Assembly (NCBI GenBank): GCA_019096065.1
Contig: JAGUCH010000002.1
Coordinates: 3,236,501-3,300,500, forward strand
Origin: Paracyclopina nana
Lineage: Eukaryota; Arthropoda; Copepoda; Cyclopoida; Cyclopettidae
Direction of reading: 5' to 3'
Length of the DNA stretch: 64,000 nucleotides
Below the pieces are notes generated by a model. The model ran no database searches and was not told where the DNA came from. It saw nothing but the letters and a program-made list of their open reading frames with translations. Shown piece after piece: positions 1 through 10,000 of the stretch (positions are counted from its first letter, which is position 1; each line of letters starts with the position of its first letter). The position numbers were made by a program, and so were the translations under genes.

Positions 1-46
1 CATGATTAATAGTAAATCAATGATTGTACTAAATTCGATTGCTTAC

Positions 47-420
47 ATTTTTTATCCGAGACAAAGGAGTCTTTAATGTAGATTTTATCCAATGCTTTGG
101 TGCTAGTCTTTGGAATTGTCACCAGAGCAGTTGACATCAGCTCCTTGATCAAAATGCATTCTCCAAGTTTTGTCACATAGAAAGACTGACAATCGGTCAA
201 TTGCAGACATCTTACTGAGCAAGTATGCTTATCACTGCGATAATAATTGTTCAAGATAGTTAAATGCAGGTTAATTTTCAATTTACAGCTTTCCCACAGA
301 TGTTTGAGTTCCCCTGACTGAATCCATGTGCACATTATTCATAATTGTAATCATGACTTGCTTCAGCCCATGAGACATTGGGCAAAGCATAAAAAGCACA
401 AGGCAAGCTACAGTGTTCAT
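47..420 (-). CDS. Secreted PAN/apple-like cysteine protein, 5' part only
   Basis: Two exons are visible on the minus strand, 420..287 and 234..47, joined by a 52-base intron; the second ends at a GTAAGC donor and the gene runs off the left edge. The ATG at 420 starts a clear signal peptide (MNTVACLVLFMLCPMSHG, cut after about residue 18). The second exon carries three cysteines in the spacing CSVRC...DC followed by SF and a later C, which resembles the central part of a PAN/apple domain (a protein or sugar binding module of secreted proteins). Phases agree across the intron (2 then 1). The family call is an inference from a short stretch; the protein could instead be another small cysteine-rich secreted family. 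A decayed copy of part of exon 2 lies at 805-837. Confidence 0.6.
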
Positions 421-567
421 GGCTCAAACTACTCACTCAAACTGCTAGTTTACGACAAAAACAATATTTATTCATGTCGATTATAAAAGGACGATTTTGG
501 CTTATGAATAATTTAGCTGAAAATGACCTGACAGGACCAAACATTTTGAATTCAGCCAACATTGTCT

Positions 568-725
568 CGATCCTTCGCAGGTTTTCTCATCATTAGCAGG
601 TGACGGGTATTTAAAAATAACCTATGTAGCAAAAATTAAATAGCAGCTATTTAAATACCTTTTTACAACAGAGGGTATTTAAATACCCGTCACCAGCTAA
701 TGGCGGGAAAACCTGCCAAGGATCG
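568..725. mobile_element. Short MITE with ~48 bp terminal inverted repeats
   Basis: The left end starts CGATCCTTCGCAGGTTTTC and continues to GGTGACGGGTATTTAAA; the right end is its reverse complement with a few changes and finishes at GGATCG. The 158-base unit has no ORF. I could not identify a convincing target-site duplication. This is a non-autonomous DNA element of unknown superfamily. Confidence 0.7.
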
Positions 726-804
726 GGCCATTATCAATTTTAGGTTAATCAATTTTATTAAATTGCCACATTGATTTTCACATTCCATGCCATACATTTA
801 GTTT

Positions 805-837
805 GCTAGTTTTCGGGATTGTCACCAGAACAGTTGA
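805..837 (-). pseudogene. Decayed copy of exon 2 of the PAN-like gene
   Basis: These 33 bases match 102-134, inside exon 2 of the gene at 47..420, at 29 of 33 positions. The copy still reads as the residues TVLVTIPKTS but the flanks have no matching cysteines or splice sites. It looks like the remnant of a tandem duplication of the secreted gene. Confidence 0.5.
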
Positions 838-1015
838 AGAGAAATGAACATTCCTAGAAACATATAAGTATATTATAGTTTTTCAGTAACACTGAGATTA
901 GTGGCAAAAAAGTACAGGACTTGCATTGTTGGACTGGAAAGTACTCACAAATCGCTAGAGGAAATATGCCCTATTTTGAACCTATATGCATATTTAATTT
1001 TCACATATCTTGGCA

Positions 1016-1573
1016 GAGGACCTAACCCAACCATCTTATAACACCAAAGAATTATAGTATATTTTCTGAAAGCGTATGTCCCAAGGGTTTATTTGGGGAT
1101 AAAATAAAAATCCTGGCCTATCGCTTCCAATAACATAAAGTTTTTAAAAACGGCTCATTTTTTGGGGACAGTTAGCTTCAATGACCCCCACTAAAATTCA
1201 AAAACTTAAGTTACTTCATAGTAAAATCGCTAGGATGAACAGAAACGGAGACATAGCTATACTAAAAGTGGATTACTGCCAACTTGATTATTTTTGCACA
1301 ATAAGTTTGGCAGCAAATATCTCAATTTGAGTGCATTTTACAGACTTGCTTATGAAATAAAAAAAGTTTGATCTTCTTTTCTCAGAGGGGGGCCATTGCT
1401 ATAAATAATCACAATAAATAGTTAACTGTAGGTGCTAGACGTTTTTGAAAAATTTATATTATGGGAAGCCATTGGCCAGGATTTTAAAATTACTACCAAA
1501 TGAACCCTAAGAACATAAGATTTCAGAAACTGTATAGTTTTTAGGTGCTGTAAAGAGTTTGGGTTAGGACCTC
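1016..1573. mobile_element. Fold-back DNA element, copy A
   Basis: The ends are GAGGACCTAACCCAA and the complement TTGGGTTAGGACCTC. Internal arms also pair imperfectly, for example around 1090-1200 with 1420-1510. The arms share blocks with the element at 1846..2448 (a run like ATGACCCCC followed by CTAAAAT, and GCTTCC followed by ATAGCAT/ATAACAT), so both belong to one family. There is no coding capacity. Confidence 0.6.
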
Positions 1574-1845
1574 CTTCAAGTCAATCTGACATATACCAAA
1601 TAAAGGAATGGTCGGAAAAGTGCACATAAAAGGCAATAAAAAGCTGACGCCTATGCATTAATCATACGTTTTTTCTAATTTAGACCTCATTGACAAAATG
1701 AAAGCTAATGTGGCACTCTAGAGTTTATGTGGAACTGTAATGGAGCTATTCCTAAAAACCATTTAACAAAATCAGAGATTTTTCACAAAAGAAGCAATTA
1801 TATGAAGAGACAAATTGAAAAATTAGAGATAACCTCATAGCATCC

Positions 1846-2448
1846 ACAGTGTTCCTGGTGAGGTTTTAACCTAAACTTTCTCAACCAACTTTGTATTACA
1901 CATTTTCTGAAAGCTATTGATATGGGGATTCCAATGGTGTAAACCATAAAATCCCCTGTCATAGCTTCCCATAGCATACGAGTTTAAAAAACCGCTAGCG
2001 CTCTCATTTTGCAAGGTAGAGAAAAAGTACGCTTCTATGACCCCCTCTAAAATCAGAAAATGAACATATTATATTTTATAAACATTTTTGATATCGGACA
2101 TGGTTTTGAAGTAACTGCACTATGCTAAATGGCAACCCTTTCTCATCTTCCACATGATGGTAATATCACAAGTAAATTGTAACTATAGAATTAAGTCCAA
2201 ATTCAATATTTTGTATAAAATATATTATGTTCATTTTCGAATTTAAGAGGGGGTAAATGAAGCACATTTTTTCTCTTCCTTGTAAAATGAGAGTGCAAGG
2301 GGTTTTTTAAACTTGTATGTTATGGGAAGCTACGACAGGGGATTTTTTGGTTTACACCATTGGAATCCCCCTATCAATAGCTTTCAGAAAATGTATAATT
2401 TAAAGTTGGTTGAGACAGTTTAGGTTAAACCCTTACCAGGAACACTGT
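1846..2448. mobile_element. Fold-back DNA element, copy B, with 6 bp target duplication
   Basis: The termini are ACAGTGTTCCTGGT and its exact complement ACCAGGAACACTGT. The inverted arms extend about 230 bases each, leaving a small spacer around 2060-2220. The hexamer GCATCC flanks both sides (1840-1845 and 2449-2454), a probable target-site duplication. No ORF is present, so movement would need a transposase from elsewhere. Confidence 0.75.
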
Positions 2449-2738
2449 GCATCCGCTTGGCCTAGATTTGTTAATTAATTAAATTGGTACTTTTTTAAGG
2501 ATATCTGCCCAAAACCTGCTGAGAATCCCTCTTTTCTCAATACATTGGCAGTTATAGATGAGATTCTATCAACAGGTCCGATAGTGCTTTGTGTACAGTG
2601 CTGCAGAGCAGAGAAAGAGATTCAGTAGATCAAGTGGCGTTTTCTGACAATCTCTGGAGATTAAATGTGGATGAGACTACGGATACCACCATGATGTTTG
2701 TTGTGATCATTTGAGATAGCAACTAAAAATGCAACACT

Positions 2739-5155
2739 ATGTGGAAGTGCAAAAGATGTAAAAAACCAGTGTATTTTGGTAAGAGTTGTGAGAATCCGTT
2801 TGTATGCATTCAATTTGCTTAGGAAACAATCCTTATTATTTGTATAATTACTAGCTGAAAGAAGGCAATCAATGGGATTTGATTGGCATAGGCAATGCCT
2901 GAAATGTGAAGAGTGCGGGAAAATATTGAACACTGGTCAACATGCAGAGGTATTGATCAAATTCCTAAAGTAAAAAAATATAATTTCAACTTTTACAGCA
3001 TAAAGAAACTCCATATTGCAACATACCTTGCTATTCTGCTCTCTTTGGCCCCAAATTATTTGGACATGGATCCACTGTGGAATCCCACCAGAGTTTCGGA
3101 AAAAGGTACTTTATGAAGGCATTTTAAAAAAATGGCCTAAATAGTATGCGTATATTTAGGGCTGGGAAATTGATGCTCAAAGAAAAAGAGCTTGAGAAGC
3201 AAATCCAGGACTACAATGATCATATGGAAAATAATGGAGCTTCCAGGCTTGTCCTCACATCTCGTGTGGTAACTATTGAGAATATAACATTTGCAGTTCA
3301 ATTTTATAAAGAAAGCGGATTTTTAGGTCAACTTCAAACTTGTTTTCGAGGGAGTTTTACGCGTGTTTTGGGGCATTCACCATAGCATACGAGTCAAAGA
3401 GGAACATGACCAAAGGCCAATCATTATGAGGCGAAAAAGTTCCAAAGGTCGGACAAACAAGACGTTTTCGTGCTTTTTAATATTAAATGTGTGGTGCATA
3501 CCTATTAGGAGCAATCAAGGCTAAAGAAGAGCCCAGCAACTTTTTCAGACACAGTGTACACCAATTTGGCCACTCTAAGGAATTTCACGCTGAAAATGTG
3601 CAAGAAAATCGAGCCGAGGAAATTGTGGCCAAAAGCATTTTAGTGCGAACGCTATCGGATTCAAAATTGGACGCCATTTTATGCAACCAAGAAGGATTAT
3701 CAGTAGATGATAATAATGAGTATGGGAATAGTAGCCGAAAAACGCTTCCTTCCAACTTGGCCAAACGAAACGTAAAATTGCACTTGCCTATTTTAAGTTT
3801 TAATGCAGTTAAGTGTATATAATTTTCAGCCTTCGTTTCTGAAATGTCGATTGGACAGGTTTGAAACCTCACTGGATTTGCCCCAGGAAAACCAAGTGAA
3901 GTTGAAGAAAGATTCCAAGGTGTTTGCTGGAAGTGATGACCTCACGGTGGCTCCTCCGGAATCATCAGACTCGACAACTATTGAAAGCAATAAAGAGGAA
4001 GAAGTAAAAGAACAAGAAAATCCGGGTAGGAAAAATCAAGCACCAAGAGCTCTCAGACGAAGGCATGGGCGCAAATATGACAAGTCGATTCTGAAAAGAA
4101 AATCTAGCTTTAATGGGCACTGGTAATGACAAGTAAAAGAACTTGTGTTTTTTGAGGAAATACCAATTGTTTTATTCATAGGTATGACCGGGACTCATCA
4201 GTGTTCACTCCACCCAAAAACTCGATAATGTCAATTTGGGCCACGAGTGTGCTAAGCACAAAAGAAGTGCTCAAAATGATATTGGAAAAGTATCAAATTC
4301 AATCGGAAGAGCAGAATTACGGATTATTTCTCGTCAAAGATACTGGAGGTGAGTATATACCGTCTGACCGTTCAAAATTGGACGGTGCGGGAATCAAAAG
4401 TTTGTGTTATGAATTCATGAATTTTGTGGCTTAATGGGTATCGTTGGAAAGCTTGACCCTTTAGACATCTTTTTTGTTTTCTGACAAAATGAAAAATATT
4501 ATAGTGAATTCCCCGTGACATCAAAAAATAAATGACTCACCAGTTTTTTCGTGACAATTTTCTGGATTACCTTGGGAAAATTGAATTTTCCCGGTTTTTT
4601 CCTCCTTAAATTGATTTTTCCTATTTTTACAAAAAAGATAGAAAAAGGCTCAATCTTTCCAACGCTATCATTTAAAAGTCCTGTATTTCTTGAATATGTG
4701 ACAAAAAGTTAAGATTCCGATACCGTCCAATTTTGAACGGTCAGACTGTATATGCGGGAGGTTGCGTGATAAGCTTTGGACAATGTTCCGATATTTCTTA
4801 GAACGAAGAATTGTGGCCGAGAATGAGATTCCGTTGCTGCTCCGGGTGAAATTGGGACCACATGAGGATGTCGTCAAATTCCAATTGATGGAAATCAACC
4901 GTACAAATGAAATTCGCCAAGAAGTTGCTCAATTTTTGCGCTTCACCTACGCAGAATGCCGTGCCATCCTGGATATGTTTTACGAAGAGGAGGAGCGCGA
5001 AATTGAGCAAATTCGCAGAAAGTACTACGCATTACTTAAATTCTCCTTTTGTATGCCTTCATTAAATCAAATATTTTTTCAGGTATACACTGATGAAGAG
5101 ATGCATAATCAATTTATTAGCAAGACGAAAGAACGAAAATAAAGAGTTACTTTAA
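2739..5155 (+). CDS. Rassf: RASSF protein (LIM, Ras-association and SARAH domains)
   Basis: Ten exons give 495 residues: 2739..2778, 2855..2949, 2999..3105, 3160..3268, 3327..3447, 3509..3771, 3830..4122, 4182..4348, 4802..5021, 5083..5155. All phases agree and nine-intron sizes are near 58 bp except intron 8 (453 bp). Residues 4-55 form a LIM zinc-binding domain (CKRC, then [12 protein letters not shown], then PYC..PCY.ALFGPK). A stretch at about 105-120 matches the region before the RA domain of RASSF2/4/6. The RA domain begins near residue 343 (NGHWYDRD..VFTPP, later [12 protein letters not shown]) and the SARAH helix closes the protein. RASSF proteins bind active Ras-like GTPases through RA and Hippo/MST kinases through SARAH, and in flies the LIM form restrains Hippo signalling. 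The chosen start gives only three residues before the first LIM cysteine; an upstream exon is possible. Intron 8 is swollen by a MITE. Confidence 0.92.
4358..4750. mobile_element. MITE inside RASSF intron 8, TA target site
   Basis: The ends read TACCGTCTGACCGTTCAAAA and TTTTGAACGGTCAGACTGTA, with TA on both sides (4356-4357 and 4751-4752). The inverted similarity extends about 100 bases inwards (for example CGTTGGAAAG on the left and CTTTCCAACG on the right). The TA duplication suggests a Tc1/mariner-type element. It sits 7 bases after the 5' splice site of the intron. Removing it with one TA leaves a 58-base intron, the standard size in this window. Confidence 0.85.
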
Positions 5156-7000
5156 AGCTTTACTCGTTTTGCTCATCATAATATTTTAACTGGATATGTC
5201 CACTTTTGAGCCTCTCTTTTCTCTTTAAGTATACACTTGAAAACTTCCGCTTGCAATGAGTTAGCCTAGGACGGTTTCAGGGCAGGCAATCAATTTCCCT
5301 CTTGGACAAATGCCATGCCCAGCAAGCCAACAACTAGACAACAGATGCGTACTTCTCATACTTGATAAAGACTTTTCACTTTTTTAGCCAAGCTAAGCCT
5401 GGTCAAGGAACTAAGTCACCTTTACAACATTTCACTTTTCATGCCATTTTTTATGTGTGTCTGTTGCGTGGTGGTGGCTACATCATTAAAGCTTGACTTG
5501 GACATCCAAGTTAAGTGCACTCGAGTTGAGTGCGCGTGTACCAAGTCCATCTAGCTTTTTTCAAGGAAAAAAAGTCATTGATTGAAAAGTGCAATTTGAT
5601 CAATGGGCCATTTTTTCTCATCAAGCCATATTTTTGGAGGTAGCCTACTTCTAAAATTGCAAGGAGATTTCCCCTGCTCTGGGCTTAATCTGATGGTAGA
5701 TAGTGGAGTTAAAAAAAGCAGAAAGTGGAGAAATTAAGCCGATTTTCAGTAAAATTAGTAGCCACAGTTGGAAAAATCCACCCCTTCTTTTTTTAACAAT
5801 TATGACGACGCAGTTTCCGCTAATGGACTGGTTAAAAACTCTAATTCGCGATGGTTTGCGGTTAAAGTGTTTGACAGTTGCTACTAAAACACACGTTTTT
5901 TAAACATGAAGTACTGTAATTTTGGTGTAGGTAAAGTGAAAATCACTCAAATTTACTGTGTATTCTTTGGATTGACCCTCAGAAAATGTCCTCACTCATG
6001 GCTAACATTTTCTCAGATTATTTGCTTTAACTAACATGAGAGTCATTGGACAAGTACGTACCACTGTGAAGGTTGACTAGATTCATTCAAAAGAGGGAGA
6101 AAAAACCGCATTTACCGTACTTCTAAGTCTCATCATGCCAATAACAATTAAAGTGTTTTTGATTATGCCTTTTTTGCAATGTTACCTTCAATTTTTGCTG
6201 TTGCAGAACGAAACTGCCAATTTTAAGAAGGCACTTCCTGATAATGGAAGGTCAAACCTTTGACCTTAGCGAGAAATGGCAACAGTTAGCAGAGACATGA
6301 AAAAAACCTCGTTCAATAACAATTTTCTAATTTGCAACGACCATAAAAAAAGCCAGCAAAAAGTAGTGCTGCTTTTTGCCAGACTTCTCCTAGCATTAAC
6401 CAAAAACAGATCCAACTGAGAATTAGAAATGGTGAAGTCGTGAAAGATGGAGACGTTAGAAAAAAATGAAATCGGCGCCTCATTTTTATCTGCTCGGCGC
6501 GTCAAAAAGGTTAAATTTGTTTACACATCAACTCACTATCCTACGCCTCTAATTTTGAGGCCAAACTAGCTTTGTTTATGAAAAAATGATTAAAAGCAAC
6601 TTATTTGAACAAATGAGGGATCATTGCCATTTACTGTTACTTCTCGGCAACAACAGTACCGAGTAGCATAAAAGCATAAGCAACAGCAGGAGCAATAAAA
6701 ACGAAATGAATCCTTTGGCTGGTTGGCATGGAAATTCCTCTTGCCTTTGCCTTAGCGCTGACGATTTTTTCCCCTTGTGGAGAAGCTAGCGTTCAAGTCG
6801 CCGGGCTGAGAATCCAGTTGCCGTTTCGTTCAGTGCGGATGAACATCGTCAGTGCTGCGTAGCCTGCGTCAAAATTGATCTACTTTAGCTCGATCCCAGA
6901 AGGCACACAGTTTAATCACTTTCTGCTGAGCAGCGGACACTTCTGGCAATTATTATGAGCATGTAACAGTGAAATGAGAGACTGAATAGTTGAAAAAAAG
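5156..7000. other. Intergenic stretch, no gene seen
   Basis: Only short AT-rich ORFs occur. An arthropod-type initiator match (TCAGT) lies at 6830-6834 and repeats near 6849, so the transcript of the downstream gene may begin there, with a 5' leader of about 170 bases that includes upstream ATGs. This is a weak inference. Confidence 0.4.
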
Positions 7001-10000
7001 ATGAATTTAATGACCCATCCGGATGGCTTTGGCCAAGTGTATCATCCGACCCCGACTCCAGCTGCAATGGCTTACAACTACTACAATACTCACCAAGGAG
7101 CTTCTTCAATTGCACAATTAGTCTACAATTATGATGCTCCCTGGCAACACTCCAATGATCAGCAGAGTCAACCTCAAATAGAATACAAGGTGAATATTTC
7201 GATTGCTCAAGCATAAAATTACTTAAAATGGCAATAAGGTGAGTAATTAATTATTTTGGCCTTAATTTTCCATTGCAGGCCACTGATGAGCCGGAATATT
7301 ATTTCTACGAGGACAGCAGTGAGCCTTCTTACAGCAACCGAAAAGGAGAATACAATGGCAAAATCATGTACGACGATTACAGCTACTACGACGATAACGA
7401 CGACGATCAAAGGATCCGTGATATAGGAAAGAATGATGACATTTTCAGGTAAGAGTGAAAGTTCTAATGTAAAAGTGAAGATGTGACAAGAGATGAATTG
7501 TCATAATTGTTGCATAAGTGTAGGGTGGCAAAGAAAGAAGTGTTGGCCAAAAAGTCTCACATTTTTTGCGGTTGCCAATTTAGACTGAATAATGTCAACT
7601 ACCGATTGCACTTTCTCGCGAAACCACCGTGTCACACACGCTTCTCAAGGAAGATGTGAAGACAGGCAAAAGCACCGAAAACTTTCCTTCCTTGAAAAAA
7701 AATGAGATTCATCTTCAATTTCAGAGATTTTAGGTCTCAAGGCGAACGGTTTACTCCATTTTTTCCTTGGGCCGAAAATTGGGTATGAGCTGCATTTCTG
7801 CACGTTTCACCCGTTTGCAAAGACTTGCGAATTGGGCCTTGAAGTATGGGAACGCACAAAAAAAAATTGTCAAGCACTTGTCACTGTAATTTTCCAAGCC
7901 AATTTGGCAATTATGTGATGAGGAGAGTCACTATTGTAATTACGATGTGCATGCTACTTTTTATTTAGCACCGTTCCACTTGACGATCTGTTTGCTAAAA
8001 TGAAACAGTTTTCCGCATTTTCTATTTACCATCAAAGGATTTGTGGCTTGAAAATCAAAATTATGCTAGTATCGCTCAAATTTTCATGGCTAAATTGACC
8101 AGCGATAATTAGCTAAATAATTTTCATTACAATTGTAACCTTCAGAGGGGAAACTGTCTCGACCTAATTGTGCTGCCACAGTGCGTAACTTTTTCCTACT
8201 CTGCATAGAAATGATAAAAAATTATTAGACAGAAGCACAAAAGCAACAGCAACCTTGGTGAAACTTTATGCTCCTGTCACATCTCATAAAATTTGCCAAA
8301 CTTTCGTTATGCCACACATTAGCTGCATTTCAAGGGCAAAAAGTAAGGTATCAACATTTTTATTGCTGTTTTCTTTTTTTAAAGCCTGCAATAAATCAGA
8401 GAATAACCAGGTTCAAAGGTATGCCCTAAAAATGTAGACTCCCTTCATTTTACTGGTCAATACGCGGGCGCGCTCAGTAGTAAACAAAACGTGAAACGTC
8501 CACGCGTCGCATCAGCTGCAACTCGCGGCCGTAAATCCATATCGCGTAAGTTTAAAAAAAGTCCTTTTGAACCTTGCTGAACTTTTTTTCGTGGCTGAAA
8601 ATTAAGCAAATCTCATGCTTTGGAAAATTGGCATGAAATCAGACCGTTATCAGACGGCGTGCGTTTAATTGAGTTATTTTTTTTTGCAGGCAAGATGGCG
8701 GCACAATTGACTGGCTGGGCAATTTTATGTCCACTGCCTTGCAAATTGTCAGCCTTGTTGCCAGCATAGTTCGACCTGAGCAATCGCAGCAGCAGTCCAC
8801 AGTTGACCGGAATGATGTGGCTAATTCAGGTGGTGGCGGAGATGACATTGATTATGCCATGGGAACTTTGATGGCTTATGGAGGGAAATATTTGAGAGAA
8901 ATGGCGCTACGTGCATGGGAATATGGGACTCAGACGCCTTTGGAAAGTTTTGGAACAACAGCAACAGCCTCAGTCCAGTCATCATCATCATCATCAACCT
9001 CCTCAGCTGCTAGGTAAATTAACTTGGAGGGAAAAAGCTGAATTTAGTCCAATTCTCACGCGTACAAAAAGGAACGATGGCGTCTGTTACGTAGTACAGT
9101 CAGCGCACCCTAGCGTGAAAAGCCGTGTAGTATGTTCACTACAGAGGCAGCTAAATAGCAATTCGAAATTTGCCAAAAAATTGGCCTTGCCATATGATTT
9201 CTCAAAAATTCGATAAATAATATTTGATCCCTATTACATTTCATGCTACTTAGTTAAAAAAAATCAGGCCAATCAGCAGAAAATAGCGGGAAAATGCTGA
9301 AGTTCTTCAATTGCAATGTAATTTGAAATTTTCCGCCTTTTTTTAGACCAATCAGAGCAGAGTTAAAAAAAGTTGGCTTTTATGGCGCTACCAGATAAAA
9401 ACTTTTTTCCTCACGTAATTAGTGATTTGGGCTGTTTTATGACATATTGGCAACTTATAGCGGCTTTGGAGTGCGTAACCTTAAAATATGTTTTTCACAC
9501 TTTTCCGTCAAAGCGTCATGCGTAAACAGCTGTACTACCTTACAGTGGCGCCATCTAGCATGATAAATTTCAAAATCAGCTCTTAAAGCTTAATGTGACC
9601 AATCTCCCATTTGATGGATTTTGAATATGGCCATTTAAAAGTTTCATTTCATTGGAAAAAGCTTCTATTAATTTGATCTTTGCAAGTTAGAATGTCTGAT
9701 TAGTTTTACTTAATGATTTGGCATTCCATGGGAAGGAAATGGAATTATTTATAGAAAAATTTGTTTGTTGTAAATGTCAAATTGTCAAGAGTGAGATACC
9801 GAAAAAATCGTTTCTGCTCTTCTGTTTGACTTGCATGGCAATTGAAATGAAGGCAAAGTTGACCTAGCCAAAGGCTCTCGGTTTTGAAATAAATCAATTA
9901 TCACACAGACTATTTTTCTACCAAATGCTACTATTTGACTAATTCCATAAATACCGCTCGGTTTTTGACGATGATTGATTCACATTGTGCGCACTTTTCT

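Noticed and set aside
2600-2950. Fragment reading [13 protein letters not shown] first looked like a zinc-ribbon piece of an ISXO2/Merlin-type transposase.
   Set aside because: With the intron 2779-2854 removed, it continues as [19 protein letters not shown] and DWHRQCLKC, a LIM domain in frame with RASSF.
4349-4762. Use of the CAG at the MITE end (4742-4744) as the main acceptor of RASSF exon 9.
   Set aside because: It keeps frame but inserts about 19 residues into the RA domain. The acceptor TTCTTAG at 4801 gives [18 protein letters not shown], which aligns with the family.
5083-5142. Open frame [19 protein letters not shown] as the end of RASSF.
   Set aside because: It needs phase 0, but the preceding exon ends in phase 2. 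The other frame ([17 protein letters not shown]) fits the SARAH helix and ends at 5155.
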